A stretch of DNA of 64,000 nt from Rhizobium sp. AQ_MP (GTDB lineage Bacteria > Pseudomonadota > Alphaproteobacteria > Rhizobiales > Rhizobiaceae), in contig NZ_JACJVI010000008.1 in the NCBI RefSeq assembly GCF_014237835.1, positions 124,001-188,000 on the forward strand, in the 5' to 3' direction. This document shows positions 35,258 to 45,593 of this stretch, in pieces; position 1 is the first letter of the stretch, and each line of letters opens with the position of its first letter. The notes beneath the pieces were generated by a model. It did no database searches and was not told the DNA's origin. It worked only from the letters and a program-made list of their open reading frames with translations. The position numbers and the translations under genes are program-made.

Positions 35258-36124
35258 ATGACCTCACCCATGACATTTGACGCCGTCGGCCTCGCAGGCG
35301 GTGGCAACCGTTGCTACTGGCAAAGCGGTTTCCTGAAAGCCTTCAGCGAGCATCAGCCGCTCAAGCCGCGTTTCTATGTCGCCGTTTCGGCCAGCGCCTA
35401 TCACGGCGCGATGCATCTTGCCGGCGTCGGCGATCGTGTCAGGGCCTCGGCCTTCGCATTTGCCGAAAAGGGCCATCGCGGCGTGGACTGGCGCGCGCTG
35501 ACGCGGCGGGAATCGCCGCTCGTGGTCGGCAGGCTCTTCTGTCAACTGCTCGCCGACGCGTTCGGCGAACAAGAACTCGCCACCCTGAAGAAGGCGCCGC
35601 CCATGCTGATCCAGCTCTCCGGCCTGCCCGACTGGATGCCGGGCGCACTCGGCGCGCTCGGCTCGATCGGCGCCTATCAGATCGAGAAGCTTCTGACGGA
35701 TGGCACCCATTCCAAGGCGGGCCTGCGGATGAAGTTGCGCCCGACCTGGATCTCGACACACAATCTCGACTATCCCGGCGAACTGGTCGATGCGCTGATG
35801 GCAACCTCGTCCGTGCCGCCCTTCATGCCGGTTGGTCGTGTCAGGGGTCGCGCCTATCTCGATGGCGGGCTTGTCGACAATCCGCCGCTGATGAAGCTCA
35901 GAGAAGTCGAGGCGAAGGGCTGGAAGACGCTGCTTCTCACCACCCGATTTGGCCGCAAGCCGCCAGCGGTCGAAAATCGCATTGTGGTCGGCCCGAGCGA
36001 AGACATTCCGGTCAGCAAATTCGCAGTCGGTGACGCCGCGGGGATCCGGCATGCCTATGAAGTGGGATTGCGCGATGGGCTTGCCTTTGCCCGGCAAGGG
36101 CTGACTGCGGAGCCGGTCAAGTAA
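35258..36124 (+). CDS. Patatin-like phospholipase family protein with altered Ser motif
   Basis: A patatin-fold acyl hydrolase-like protein of about 288 residues. The oxyanion-hole segment GLAGGGNRCYWQSGFL is at the N-terminus, and the Asp of the catalytic dyad is in YLDGGLVDNPP. The nucleophile motif is unusual: AVSASAYHGA stands where GxSxG is expected, keeping the Ser but losing both glycines. Activity may be changed or lost. I start at ATG 35258; ATG 35270 is possible and no strong ribosome site is seen. It converges on anmK with 3 bases between. Confidence 0.8.
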   Translation: MTSPMTFDAVGLAGGGNRCYWQSGFLKAFSEHQPLKPRFYVAVSASAYHGAMHLAGVGDRVRASAFAFAEKGHRGVDWRALTRRESPLVVGRLFCQLLADAFGEQELATLKKAPPMLIQLSGLPDWMPGALGALGSIGAYQIEKLLTDGTHSKAGLRMKLRPTWISTHNLDYPGELVDALMATSSVPPFMPVGRVRGRAYLDGGLVDNPPLMKLREVEAKGWKTLLLTTRFGRKPPAVENRIVVGPSEDIPVSKFAVGDAAGIRHAYEVGLRDGLAFARQGLTAEPVK

Positions 36125-36127
36125 AGC

Positions 36128-37258
36128 TCACGGTTTTCGCGGCGCCGTCGAGAGCACTCCGCCGCTCACCGGCTCCCGGACACCCGTCGTGCCCGGAAAG
36201 GTCAGCGGCAGGCCCCGTGCCGACCGAACGGCGAGATAGGCCCAGGCTTCCGCCTCCATGGCGTCGCCATCAAAGCCCGCCTGCTCGGCGGTCACCACCC
36301 TTGCTCCCTGTTCGCCGGCGAGGTGCACCAGATCCGCCATGATCGTCCTGTTGAGGCGGCCACCGCCGCAGATCACATAGGTTTTCGGCGGGGTCGGAAG
36401 GTGGCCGGCCGACTTGAGGATCGCGGCTGCGGAGACGAAGGCGAGCGTGCGGGCGCCGTCCGACAGTTCTGCCTCATGCCCTTCCGGTGGACGGAAATCG
36501 TTGCGGTCGAGCGAGCGGCGTGTCTTTCCTGTGAAGAAGGGATTGTCGAGATAGCGCTCGGCGAGCGCCATGATCACCGAACCTTCAGAAGCGATCCGGC
36601 CGCCGTCGTCATAGGGAATACCGGCATGGGCCTCGACCCATTGATCGATCAGCGTATTGCCGGGTCCGCTGTCGAAGCCGATGATCGTGCCGTCGCGTTC
36701 GAGGAAGGTGAGGTTCGAGATGCCGCCGATATTGACGAAGCAGACCGGCCAGTCCGCTGCCGGAATCTGATGGGCGAGTGCCTGGTGATAGACCGGGACC
36801 AGCGGGGCGCCCTGCCCGCCATGGACCATGTCCTTGGCGCGCATGTCGTAGACGACGTCGATGCCGGTTTCGGCTGCCAGCAGCGGCCCGTCGCCGAGCT
36901 GGACGGTCAGCGCCTGATCCGGCCGGTGCAACACCGTCTGGCCGTGGAAGCCAATCAGGTCGATCTGCTCAGGCTTGAGCTGCTGCTGCCGCAGGAAAAG
37001 CGCCACGGCCTCCGCATGACGTCGAGTCAGGTCCCTTTCCATAGGTGGAAGGTCGCCCGGGCGTTCCTCACGGCGCCCGATCGTCTTGGCATCTTCCAGC
37101 GCCTGCTTCAGCCGGTCGCGGAAGGCCGGTTCGTAGGGCACGGAGAGAAAGGCGCCACGCTCGACGACCGTCTCGCCATCGGTGCGAACCAATGCCACAT
37201 CGATGCCATCCATCGAGGTGCCGCTCATCAACCCGATCGCCGTCCTGATTTCCGCCAT
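36128..37258 (-). CDS. anmK: Anhydro-N-acetylmuramic acid kinase
   Basis: Converts 1,6-anhydro-MurNAc and ATP to MurNAc-6-phosphate in peptidoglycan recycling. It has about 376 residues from ATG 37258 ([20 protein letters not shown]). The ATP/sugar motifs are [40 protein letters not shown] and ICGGGRLN. nagZ, another recycling enzyme, is elsewhere in this window. It is divergent from tyrS. Confidence 0.94.
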   Translation of the reverse strand: MAEIRTAIGLMSGTSMDGIDVALVRTDGETVVERGAFLSVPYEPAFRDRLKQALEDAKTIGRREERPGDLPPMERDLTRRHAEAVALFLRQQQLKPEQIDLIGFHGQTVLHRPDQALTVQLGDGPLLAAETGIDVVYDMRAKDMVHGGQGAPLVPVYHQALAHQIPAADWPVCFVNIGGISNLTFLERDGTIIGFDSGPGNTLIDQWVEAHAGIPYDDGGRIASEGSVIMALAERYLDNPFFTGKTRRSLDRNDFRPPEGHEAELSDGARTLAFVSAAAILKSAGHLPTPPKTYVICGGGRLNRTIMADLVHLAGEQGARVVTAEQAGFDGDAMEAEAWAYLAVRSARGLPLTFPGTTGVREPVSGGVLSTAPRKP

Positions 37259-37396
37259 TTGCCACCCGATTCGAACGCCTGCGTTGCCGGACATTCATGA
37301 CCGAGACGGGTGCACAATTCAAAAAACAATGCTAAAGCCCGCGCGGATTTTAAAGTTTGCCACCGAAAGACCAGAGAAACCGAAAGCCACAGCGTC

Positions 37397-38653
37397 ATGA
37401 CGAAGTTCAAGTCCGATTTCCTCCGCATCCTCTCCGAGCGCGGCTTCATTCATCAAATGTCCGATGAAACGGGGCTCGACGACCTGCTCGCCAAGGAAAG
37501 CGTGACGGCCTATATCGGCTATGACCCGACGGCTTCCTCGCTGCATGTCGGTCACCTGATGCAGATCATGATGCTGCGTTGGTTTCAACAGACCGGTCAC
37601 CAGCCTATCTCGCTGATGGGCGGCGGTACTGGGATGGTCGGGGACCCCTCCTTCAAGGAGGAGGCGCGCAAGCTGATGACCATCGAGACGATCGAGGAGA
37701 ACATCGCCTCGATCAAGCGCTGCTTCTCGCATTATCTGGACTACAACCAGGGTCCGAAGGGCGGCGCCCTGATGATCAACAATGCCGAATGGCTGCGCCC
37801 GCTGAACTATCTCGAGTTCCTGCGCGATGTCGGCCGGCATTTCTCGGTCAACCGCATGCTCTCCTTCGACAGTGTCAAGACGCGCCTCGACCGCGAGCAG
37901 TCGCTGTCCTTCCTCGAATTCAACTACATGATCCTGCAGGCCTACGACTTCGTCGAGCTGAACCAGCGCTATGGCTGCCGCCTGCAGATGGGCGGCTCGG
38001 ATCAGTGGGGCAACATCATCAACGGCATCGATCTCGGCCACCGCATGGGCACGCCGCAGCTCTATGCACTGACGGCACCGCTGCTCACCACCTCCTCCGG
38101 CGCAAAGATGGGCAAGTCGGCCTCGGGTGCGGTGTGGCTCAACGCCGACCTCTTGCCGGTCTATGACTTCTGGCAGTACTGGCGCAATACCGAAGACGCC
38201 GATGTGGTGCGCTTCCTCAAGCTCTTCACCATCCTGCCGATGGACGAGATCACCCGTCTCGCTGCACTCGGCGGATCCGAAATCAACGAAGCCAAGAAGA
38301 TCCTCGCCACGGAAGTGACGACGCTGCTGCATGGCCGCGACGCCGCCGAACAGGCAGCCGAAACGGCCCGCAAGACTTTCGAGGAAGGGGCACTCGCCGA
38401 CACGCTCCCGACCGTGGAAGTGGCAGCCGCCGAGCTTGAGGCAGGCATCGGCCTGCTGGCGATGATCGTCAAGGCAGGCCTTGCCGCCTCCAACGGCGAA
38501 GCCCGTCGCCACGTCCAGGGCGGTGCGGTGAAGATCAACGATGCGGGTGTCTCCGATGAGCGCATGTCTGTCGGCAATGCACAGCTCACCGGCGAAGGCG
38601 TGATCAAGCTGTCGCTGGGCAAAAAGAAGCACATCCTGATCAAGCCCGTCTGA
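37397..38653 (+). CDS. tyrS: Tyrosyl-tRNA synthetase
   Basis: Class I synthetase that charges tRNA-Tyr. It is 418 residues from ATG 37397 ([12 protein letters not shown]). The HIGH-type motif is HVGH (residues 50-53), with DPTASSLH just before it. The KMSKS-type loop is AKMGKSASG at about residue 236. The C-terminal S4 domain covers about the last 65 residues. A clear terminator follows. Confidence 0.97.
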   Translation: MTKFKSDFLRILSERGFIHQMSDETGLDDLLAKESVTAYIGYDPTASSLHVGHLMQIMMLRWFQQTGHQPISLMGGGTGMVGDPSFKEEARKLMTIETIEENIASIKRCFSHYLDYNQGPKGGALMINNAEWLRPLNYLEFLRDVGRHFSVNRMLSFDSVKTRLDREQSLSFLEFNYMILQAYDFVELNQRYGCRLQMGGSDQWGNIINGIDLGHRMGTPQLYALTAPLLTTSSGAKMGKSASGAVWLNADLLPVYDFWQYWRNTEDADVVRFLKLFTILPMDEITRLAALGGSEINEAKKILATEVTTLLHGRDAAEQAAETARKTFEEGALADTLPTVEVAAAELEAGIGLLAMIVKAGLAASNGEARRHVQGGAVKINDAGVSDERMSVGNAQLTGEGVIKLSLGKKKHILIKPV

Positions 38654-38682
38654 TCCCCGATCAATCCACAAAATCCTCTGCG

Positions 38683-38706
38683 AAAAGCCCGCAAATGCGG
38701 GCTTTT
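38683..38706 (+). terminator. Intrinsic terminator after tyrS
   Basis: AAAAGCCCGCAAATGCGGGCTTTT, a perfect stem with a short loop, followed by CTGCCTTTG. Confidence 0.85.
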
Positions 38707-38914
38707 CTGCCTTTGTAAAGAGCCATTAACCCATGGCGCGTTTTTGACCAGCCCGACAAGCCTGCCGCATATGACGGCAACCTCATGCACAAATGCATAG
38801 CAGTCGCACATTATTTGCACTGCACAATATTGTTTTACGGCTGTATAAGAAGGTCAATCGCTGATGCGGGAACGACCGCAAGATCAGCAACCAAGTTTGA
38901 CCGAGGAAACGACC

Positions 38915-39058
38915 ATGAACCCGATCCGCATTGCCAAGAACTGGATGAGCTACCGCCGTACGATGAACGAACTGGGCAACCTGTCCCAGCAGACCCTCAA
39001 CGACATCGGCATTACCCGCTACGAAATCCGCAACATCGCTTCGCGCTCCTTCCGTTAA
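38915..39058 (+). CDS. DUF1127 small protein
   Basis: A 47-residue DUF1127 (YjiS-like) protein, [20 protein letters not shown] onward, with the conserved end [28 protein letters not shown] precedes ATG. Members of this family in Agrobacterium affect RNA turnover and phosphate or carbon physiology. The 38707-38914 leader is AT-rich for this genome and probably holds a strong promoter; the gene has its own terminator. Confidence 0.88.
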   Translation: MNPIRIAKNWMSYRRTMNELGNLSQQTLNDIGITRYEIRNIASRSFR

Positions 39059-39086
39059 TCGGAACGTCTGCAAAGCAGCCTGTCAG

Positions 39087-39110
39087 ACGGCACCGCATGG
39101 TGCCGTTTTT
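39087..39110 (+). terminator. Intrinsic terminator after the DUF1127 gene
   Basis: ACGGCACC-GCAT-GGTGCCGT followed by TTTT, 28 bases beyond the stop. Confidence 0.88.
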
Positions 39111-39189
39111 GATTCCGGCGTCACGAGTCCTCCCGCTGCTCTTTCCAACCGATGGACCTTGCGCGCCAAGCCGTGATATGGAGCCGCCC

Positions 39190-40599
39190 ATGACGAACAG
39201 CTCCTTCTCCCCCATACATATCATCGGCGGCGGCCTTGCCGGCTCGGAAGCTGCCTGGCAGGTCGCTCAGGCCGGCGTGCCCGTCATCCTGCACGAGATG
39301 CGCGGCGTGCGCGGCACCGATGCGCACAAGACCGATGGCCTTGCCGAACTGGTCTGCTCCAATTCCTTCCGCTCCGACGATGCGACGTCGAACGCCGTCG
39401 GCGTCATCCACGCGGAAATGCGGCTTGCGAATTCGCTGATCATGGCCTGCGCCGACAAGCATCAGGTGCCCGCCGGTGGTGCGCTCGCCGTCGACCGCGA
39501 CGGGTTTTCCGATGCAGTGACCGCCGCCATTCACCAGCATCCGTTGATCACGGTCGTGCGCGAGGAAGTGACGGGGCTGCCACCGGAGGACTGGGACCTT
39601 GCGATCATCGCGACAGGTCCCCTCACCTCGCCAGCACTGGCCGAAGCCATCCGCGAGCGGACCGGCAAGGATGCACTCGCCTTCTTCGATGCGATCGCCC
39701 CTATCGTGCATACCGACAGCATCAACATGGATATCTGCTGGTATCAGTCGCGCTACGACAAGGTGGGACCTGGCGGCACGGGCAAGGACTATATCAACTG
39801 CCCGCTCGACGAGGCCCAGTACAATGCCTTCGTCGATGCTCTGATTGCCGGCGACGCCGTCGGATTCAAGGAATGGGAGGGTACGCCCTATTTCGACGGC
39901 TGCCTGCCGATCGAGGTCATGGCCGAGCGCGGTCGCGAGACGCTGCGCCACGGGCCCATGAAACCGATGGGCCTCACCAATGCGCACAACCCGACCGTCA
40001 AGCCCTATGCGGTCGTGCAGCTGCGCCAGGACAATGCGCTCGGCACGCTCTACAACATGGTCGGTTTCCAGACGAAACTCCGCTACGGCGCCCAGGCGGA
40101 AATCTTCCGGATGATCCCCGGCTTGGAGAATGCCGAATTCGCCCGTCTCGGCGGCCTGCACCGCAACACCTATATCCATTCCCCCACGCTTCTCGACCAG
40201 AGCCTGCAGCTGAAGGCCCGTCCAGGCCTGCGCTTTGCCGGCCAGATCACCGGCTGCGAGGGGTATGTGGAAAGCGCCTCGATCGGCCTGCTCGCCGGTC
40301 GCTTCGCGGCAGCGCAGCGCAAGGGCGAGACGCCGAGCATTCCGCCGGCGACCACGGCACTGGGTTCACTGCTCAACCACATCACCGGCGGCCATATCGT
40401 CTCCGACGAGGAGCCGGGCAAACGGTCCTTCCAGCCGATGAACATCAATTTCGGGCTTTTCCCGGAGCTGGAGCCGGGTTCGATCGTCAAGCCGGAGGGC
40501 GTCAAGCGTTTCCGTGGCAAGGACAAGACGATCATGAAGCGGCAGCTGATTGCGGCACGCGCGCTCGAACACTGCAAGACCTGGCTGGGTGCGACCTGA
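39190..40599 (+). CDS. trmFO: TrmFO, folate-dependent tRNA (uracil-54-C5)-methyltransferase
   Basis: FAD enzyme that methylates U54 of tRNAs using methylene-tetrahydrofolate. It is 469 residues from ATG 39190, with GGAG 6 bases upstream. The FAD-binding motif is [14 protein letters not shown] (residues 11-24). TrmFO-specific blocks include [40 protein letters not shown] and LLNHITGG. The frame is open far upstream, but that part crosses the DUF1127 terminator and is not coding. Confidence 0.96.
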   Translation: MTNSSFSPIHIIGGGLAGSEAAWQVAQAGVPVILHEMRGVRGTDAHKTDGLAELVCSNSFRSDDATSNAVGVIHAEMRLANSLIMACADKHQVPAGGALAVDRDGFSDAVTAAIHQHPLITVVREEVTGLPPEDWDLAIIATGPLTSPALAEAIRERTGKDALAFFDAIAPIVHTDSINMDICWYQSRYDKVGPGGTGKDYINCPLDEAQYNAFVDALIAGDAVGFKEWEGTPYFDGCLPIEVMAERGRETLRHGPMKPMGLTNAHNPTVKPYAVVQLRQDNALGTLYNMVGFQTKLRYGAQAEIFRMIPGLENAEFARLGGLHRNTYIHSPTLLDQSLQLKARPGLRFAGQITGCEGYVESASIGLLAGRFAAAQRKGETPSIPPATTALGSLLNHITGGHIVSDEEPGKRSFQPMNINFGLFPELEPGSIVKPEGVKRFRGKDKTIMKRQLIAARALEHCKTWLGAT

Positions 40600-40607
40600 G
40601 ATAAGCG

Positions 40608-41057
40608 TCAGCCAGCCGCCCCTGATGCCGCATCCGGCTCGCGGTCGGCATGACCGACATAGTTCCCGAGCAGCCAGAGCGACACCTCGGCGGCGACAGC
40701 TGGATTTGTGAAGGTGTATTCACCGTTGTGGGCGGGCGCGTCGAGGAATTCGACGGCCATGCCCGTGCCGTTTGGCAGAGGCTGAACGCGAACCGTCCCG
40801 GGCTCGATCAGGTGGCAGGCAAAGTGGTTGCGCAGGCTGCGCATGAAGCCGGCCTTGTTGTCATGCAGGCGGACGAAGACGGCCTTGCCGTCGGCGGTGG
40901 CATGCAGGCTGCGGATGGCTTCCTGCGGAAAGGCACGCCCGAACTCGAGAATCGCCAGCCCCGCATCCTGAAAACCCTCTTCCTCCTGACGCACCATGCG
41001 CGACGAGAAATAGGCCAGCGCCAGGATGAGCGCGAAGACGATACCCCAGGTCACCAT
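40608..41057 (-). CDS. Hypothetical single-span membrane protein
   Basis: A 149-residue protein with one N-terminal membrane helix (VTWGIVFALILALAYF) and a soluble remainder of no family I recognise. Readable pieces are FVRLHDNKAGFMRSLRNHFACHLIEPG and VEFLDAPAHNGEYTFTNPAVAAEVSLWLLGN in shorter parts. It may be a PqqA- or PH-like periplasmic domain, but I cannot say. ATG 41057 is chosen; AGGAGG lies 12 bases upstream. It converges with trmFO. Confidence 0.65.
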   Translation of the reverse strand: MVTWGIVFALILALAYFSSRMVRQEEEGFQDAGLAILEFGRAFPQEAIRSLHATADGKAVFVRLHDNKAGFMRSLRNHFACHLIEPGTVRVQPLPNGTGMAVEFLDAPAHNGEYTFTNPAVAAEVSLWLLGNYVGHADREPDAASGAAG

Positions 41058-41143
41058 TGTTCGAACTCGCCTCCTGTTCCACGCATCGTATCTCAAAGGC
41101 TGCTAGCAAGCGAGGCTTGCGTGAACGTGACGAGCGATGGATC

Positions 41144-41998
41144 TTAGAGATGGCCCGTCAGAAGCAACCGCATCATGGACAGCTGACGGCGCCATTGCGC
41201 CGGTCGGATGTCGGTTGCAAGGCACGCGCCCCCCAGCTTGATCGCACGTTTGAGCACTGGCTCTACGAGCGTCACGGGCAGATATGCCGCTAGCAGGCTC
41301 TTGGGGAGCCGACCGGCTGCGCGCGCCTTGCGGAGGTGATCGAGCCCGAAGCCGGCAAAGGCCTGGATGGCTGCCGTCACACGCGGGTCATCTGCATGGG
41401 TGAGAAAGCTCCCGCGGTCGAGCCCGACGGAGGCGAGAATCTGTGTCGGCAGGTAGACCTGCCCGCGTGCCCGATGGATCGGCATCAAGAGAAGCGTCCC
41501 GGCGACGGCAAGCGCCACACCGGCATGACCGGCGATTTCCGACGCCCCTTCCGCAGCCTTTGCATCCAGCACCAGTGCCACCAACTGGATGAGCGCGGCG
41601 GCCGTCTCGCCGGCATAACCCTCGAACATCGCGGTGGTCTCCATGGGATCGTCATAGAGATCAAACACACGGGCATCGGCCATCGCCACCAGGGGAGCGA
41701 CCGGAAGCTGCCAGATCTGGACGGCGCGCAGAAGCTCGGCTGCGACGGGATTGGAGGCGGTATCGCCATGGGCCGAACCTTCGAGGAGATCCCGCCAGTA
41801 TTGCAGGCGTACCTCGCCCGGCAGGGGTTCGCGCACCACGTCGCGAACACGGGCAAGCTCGGCGTTGTAGGCATAGAGGGCGACCACGGCAGCTCTCTGA
41901 TCCGCCGGCGTCAGGAGGCTCGCGAGATAGCGATCGCGATCCGTCTCCTGTAGCGTCCGCAGGCACAGAGCCTCATTGGCGGAGGATAACGCGCTCAC
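41144..41998 (-). CDS. Squalene/phytoene synthase-like protein (NDUFAF6-like)
   Basis: A 284-residue member of the squalene/phytoene synthase fold (COG1562). The Asp-rich motifs of true synthases are degenerate: YAYNAELARVRDVV replaces the first, and DLYDDPMETTAMFEGYAGETAA replaces the region before the second. This pattern is that of the NDUFAF6 branch, which helps complex I assembly in mitochondria. No carotenoid genes are nearby. The start is GTG 41998, with AAAGG upstream. Its neighbour 22 bases upstream is a homologue of another complex I factor, NDUFAF3. Confidence 0.75.
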   Translation of the reverse strand: MSALSSANEALCLRTLQETDRDRYLASLLTPADQRAAVVALYAYNAELARVRDVVREPLPGEVRLQYWRDLLEGSAHGDTASNPVAAELLRAVQIWQLPVAPLVAMADARVFDLYDDPMETTAMFEGYAGETAAALIQLVALVLDAKAAEGASEIAGHAGVALAVAGTLLLMPIHRARGQVYLPTQILASVGLDRGSFLTHADDPRVTAAIQAFAGFGLDHLRKARAAGRLPKSLLAAYLPVTLVEPVLKRAIKLGGACLATDIRPAQWRRQLSMMRLLLTGHL

Positions 41999-42020
41999 GA
42001 TGCACCTTTCAGGGACGGGT

Positions 42021-42419
42021 TCAGACTGCGATCAATGCGGCTGCGACCGGGCGTTGCTCGGCCAGCATGATGTTATACGTGCGCACTGCCGCACCAGTTC
42101 CCATGGGATCGGTGGCAATGCCCCTCGCCTTCAGTGCGACACGCAGATCCGGATCGACGAGGCGCAGCTGTCGCCCCGTACCCAACAGCAGGAACTCGAT
42201 ACCCGTCTCGTCGAAGACCCGAGAAAGGGAGGCCTTCGTGATCGCTGCCTCTTCCGTCTGCTCCCAGCCATAAACTCCGGAGGGAAGCAGCAGCAGCGAA
42301 CCACGATGCGACATGTCGGCGAAGCGGAACCCGCCGTTGCCATAGCTGTCGATGCCCGGCCGCCCCGGAAAATGAGCATCACGGACGGTGACGCCCTTGT
42401 CCCCGAAGCCGAAGATCAT
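42021..42419 (-). CDS. Mth938-like domain protein (NDUFAF3-like)
   Basis: A 132-residue Mth938/DUF498 domain protein; NDUFAF3 in mitochondria is of this family. Visible signatures are IDSYGNGGFRF near residues 23-33, HRGSLLLLPSGVYGW, and the TGRQLRLVDPDLRVALKARGI part split across conserved strands, ending in the YNIMLAEQRPVAAALI segment. It starts 4 bases after secDF ends, so it is probably translated from the secDF transcript. Confidence 0.85.
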   Translation of the reverse strand: MIFGFGDKGVTVRDAHFPGRPGIDSYGNGGFRFADMSHRGSLLLLPSGVYGWEQTEEAAITKASLSRVFDETGIEFLLLGTGRQLRLVDPDLRVALKARGIATDPMGTGAAVRTYNIMLAEQRPVAAALIAV

Positions 42420-42423
42420 CAGG

Positions 42424-44976
42424 TCAGGCTCCTGCCTTGGCTGGCATCTTCTCGCCCTCGGCGTCGTCCCGCTGGAAGTTTTCCGGACGCAGTTTGAAGG
42501 CGATCAGGACCGGACCGGCGATGTAGATCGACGAGAACGTCCCGATCAGAACGCCCGCCAGCATAGCGAAGGTGAAGGAGGCAATGACCTCGCCGCCGAA
42601 CAGATAGAGAGCTCCGAGAGCGAGGATCGTACTGCCCGCGGTGAGTACCGTGCGCGACAGCGTCTGATTGATCGATTCGTCAATCAGCACCTCGAGCGGC
42701 ATCTTCTTGTATCGCCTCAAGTTTTCGCGCATGCGGTCATAGACCACGACGGTGTCGTTCAACGAGTAGCCGATGATCGTCAGGATCGCGGCGATACTGG
42801 TCAGGTTGAACTCGATCCCGGTCAGGACGAAGAGGCCGAGGGTGAAGATGACGTCATGCAGGGTGGCAATGATCGCACCCAGCGCGAACTGCCATTCGAA
42901 GCGGAACCAGATATAAATCAGGATGCCAAGCAGAGCAGCTGCCACGCCAATTGTCGCTGAGAAGGTCAGGTCGCTGGAGACTGACGGACCGACCACCTCG
43001 ACGCGGCGGAATTCATAATCCGCTTCCAGCTCTCCGCGCACCTTGGTGAGCGCCGACTGTTCGGCGTTCTCGCCACCTTCCTGCGCCTGCAGGCGGATCA
43101 GTGCACTCGAATCGTCGCCGAAGCCCTGTGCCTGGACTTCTCCGAGGTTCAGCTGGCTGAGACGTTCTCGAATATCCGACAGATCCGCCGTTCCATCACG
43201 GGCCTGCACTTCGATGATCGAGCCGCCCTTGAAGTCGATGCCCAGGTTCATGCCGACGGTCGCAAAGCCGATCAAGGATGCGACGGAGATGAGCATCGCA
43301 GCGCCGAAGTTGTATTTGCGAACCGCCATGAAGCGGATGTTGCGGTTGTCAAAGAAACCGGTTCGCACGCTCGTCGGCATGTGCTTCGGGCGCTTCCAGC
43401 GATACCAGAAGGCCATCAGCCAGAAGGTGAGCGTGAAGGCGGTGAAGACGGTGGTGACGATACCGATCGACAGCGTCACGGCGAAGCCGCGGACAGGGCC
43501 GGAGCCGAGGAAGAAGAGAACCACGGCCGCGATCAGGGTCGTCAGGTTGGCATCGACGATCGTTGCAAAGGCCTTCTTGAAGCCGATATCGATCGCCTGG
43601 ATCAGCGGTCGGCCGTTTCGTGCTTCTTCCCTTATTCGTTCATAGATCAGAACGTTGGAGTCGACTGCCATACCCATGGTCAGCACGATACCGGCGATAC
43701 CGGGCAGCGTGAGCGTCGAGCCGATCAGCGACAGCGCCGCAAGGATCAGGGCGACGTTGGCCGCAAGCGCGATGTTCGCCATCACACCGAAGGTGCCGTA
43801 GAATGCAAGCATGAAGAAAACGACTGCCACACCGCCGATGATGCTCGCGGTGACACCGGCATTGATGGAGTCCTGTCCAAGGCCTGGACCGACCGTACGT
43901 TCTTCAACGACCGTCAATGTCGCCGGCAGCGCACCGGCACGCAGCAGTACGGCAAGATCATTGGCGCCTTCGACAGAGAAATTCCCGGAGATCTGCCCCG
44001 AACCACCGATGATCGGCTCACGGATGACCGGCGCCGAAATCACCTGCTGGTCGAGAACGATGGCGAACGGCTTGCCGACATTTTCCTGTGTCGCCTGGGC
44101 AAAGCGCTGGGCGCCACGGCTGTCGAAGCGGAAGCTGACCACCGGCTCGTTGGTGCGCTGGTCGAAGGCCGCCTGGGCGTCAACGAGATTTTCGCCCGAA
44201 ATCAGCGCACGGCGCTCGATCAGATAGGGGACAGCCGGATCATCGGTCGAATAGAGCACCTCTGACTGCGGCGGCGGACGATTGTTGATCGCCTCCGTGA
44301 CCGGCATGGTGGTGTCGACCATGTGGAAGGACAGCTTGGCGGTCTGGTTGAGCAGCGCCTTCAGGCGCTGCGGGTCGGTGAGACCGGGCACCTGGACGAT
44401 GATCCGGTCCTCGCCCTGGCGCTGGATCAGCGGCTCGGTCGTTCCCAGTTCGTCGACGCGGCGGCGAACGACTTCCATCGACTGCGTCACGGCAGAGGAG
44501 ACACGGTAGTCGATGCCTGCATCCGTCAGGTTCAGACGCAGCAGGCCGTCCCCGGCTTCTTCCAGCGCGACTTCCGTCACCGTTCCGCCCGTGAGACCGC
44601 CGACACTGACGGGATCGGTCAAGGAACGCAGGGCCTCGACGGCTGCAGGCACCTGCGCGACGTCGCTGATGCGGACCTGGATCTGCTGGCCGACGCCCGA
44701 AAGACCCGTATAGCGGATGCTCGCTTCACGAAGCTGGGTGCGCACGTCGCCGACGATGGTCTCGAGACGCTCCTTGACGATGTCCTGGCGCTCGAGCTTG
44801 AGCATGATGTGAGACCCGCCCTGCAGGTCGAGGCCGAGAGTTATCTTGTCTTTGGGGAACCACGAGGGGAGTGCTGCCAGTTCCTCGTCCGTGAAGGCAT
44901 TGGGCAGGGCGACAAGAACGCCGAGCGCGACAGTCAACCAGATGAACAATGTCTTCCAGCGGGAAATGTAAAGCAT
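42424..44976 (-). CDS. secDF: Fused SecDF protein-export membrane protein
   Basis: Single polypeptide combining SecD and SecF, which use the proton gradient to help complete export through SecYEG. It is 850 residues. The SecD half begins with a membrane helix and GLDLQGGSHIML, has a large periplasmic P1 region, and then NVLIYERIREE-type D5 motifs. The SecF half starts near residue 555 with GMNLGIDFKGG and includes DTVVVYDRMREN. About twelve membrane segments are expected. It follows yajC on the same strand. Confidence 0.95.
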   Translation of the reverse strand: MLYISRWKTLFIWLTVALGVLVALPNAFTDEELAALPSWFPKDKITLGLDLQGGSHIMLKLERQDIVKERLETIVGDVRTQLREASIRYTGLSGVGQQIQVRISDVAQVPAAVEALRSLTDPVSVGGLTGGTVTEVALEEAGDGLLRLNLTDAGIDYRVSSAVTQSMEVVRRRVDELGTTEPLIQRQGEDRIIVQVPGLTDPQRLKALLNQTAKLSFHMVDTTMPVTEAINNRPPPQSEVLYSTDDPAVPYLIERRALISGENLVDAQAAFDQRTNEPVVSFRFDSRGAQRFAQATQENVGKPFAIVLDQQVISAPVIREPIIGGSGQISGNFSVEGANDLAVLLRAGALPATLTVVEERTVGPGLGQDSINAGVTASIIGGVAVVFFMLAFYGTFGVMANIALAANVALILAALSLIGSTLTLPGIAGIVLTMGMAVDSNVLIYERIREEARNGRPLIQAIDIGFKKAFATIVDANLTTLIAAVVLFFLGSGPVRGFAVTLSIGIVTTVFTAFTLTFWLMAFWYRWKRPKHMPTSVRTGFFDNRNIRFMAVRKYNFGAAMLISVASLIGFATVGMNLGIDFKGGSIIEVQARDGTADLSDIRERLSQLNLGEVQAQGFGDDSSALIRLQAQEGGENAEQSALTKVRGELEADYEFRRVEVVGPSVSSDLTFSATIGVAAALLGILIYIWFRFEWQFALGAIIATLHDVIFTLGLFVLTGIEFNLTSIAAILTIIGYSLNDTVVVYDRMRENLRRYKKMPLEVLIDESINQTLSRTVLTAGSTILALGALYLFGGEVIASFTFAMLAGVLIGTFSSIYIAGPVLIAFKLRPENFQRDDAEGEKMPAKAGA

Positions 44977-45038
44977 GGAACTCTCGGATCAGGGTATCGG
45001 AAAATGGCGAAGGCCGGCACGAGGCCGGCCCAGCGGGA

Positions 45039-45386
45039 TCAGGCGGCAGTCTCGGTCTTGACCGGCTCGCCCTTGACGCGGACTTCGGCCACATACTGGC
45101 GCATCGCGCGAACCTTGACGCCTTCGGCGATTTCGAGCTCGAGTTCCTTGTCGTCGATCACCTTGGTGACCTTGGCGACGATGCCGCCACCCATGATGAC
45201 CTGGTCGCCACGGCGGATTGCGGACAGGGTTTCCTCGCGCTTCTTCATCTGCTGACGCTGCGGACGGATCAGGAAGAAGTACCAGACCACCATCAGCGGT
45301 GCGAAGAGCAGCAGCATCTCCAGTCCGGATCCCATGGCGCTCGGAGCGGCAGCGGCATCCTGGGCAAAGGCCTCGGTGAAAAACAT
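45039..45386 (-). CDS. yajC: YajC, preprotein translocase accessory subunit
   Basis: Small membrane protein that associates with SecDF. It is 115 residues with one membrane helix (LLLFAPLMVVWYFFLIRPQ), then the typical RPQRQQMKKREE and GDQVIMGGGIVAKVTKV segments. The 62-base gap to secDF contains a GGCCGGC dyad. It is divergent from the DUF815 gene. Confidence 0.95.
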   Translation of the reverse strand: MFFTEAFAQDAAAAPSAMGSGLEMLLLFAPLMVVWYFFLIRPQRQQMKKREETLSAIRRGDQVIMGGGIVAKVTKVIDDKELELEIAEGVKVRAMRQYVAEVRVKGEPVKTETAA

Positions 45387-45593
45387 GAAAGACTCCCTAT
45401 TGAAGCATGTTGGAAGAGCCGCGCGGCCCCCTCGTCAGGTCGCCGGAATATAGTGAGAGAGCCCATGAATGCAACAGAAACAGCGCCGGGGCGTACCATT
45501 TTCGAATGCCCTCCCCTTTATGCGCTGAATTCTGCGTGATACCGGCCGACGGGAGGGTTCAGACACCGTGACCAGGCGACGAGGAGGATGACG

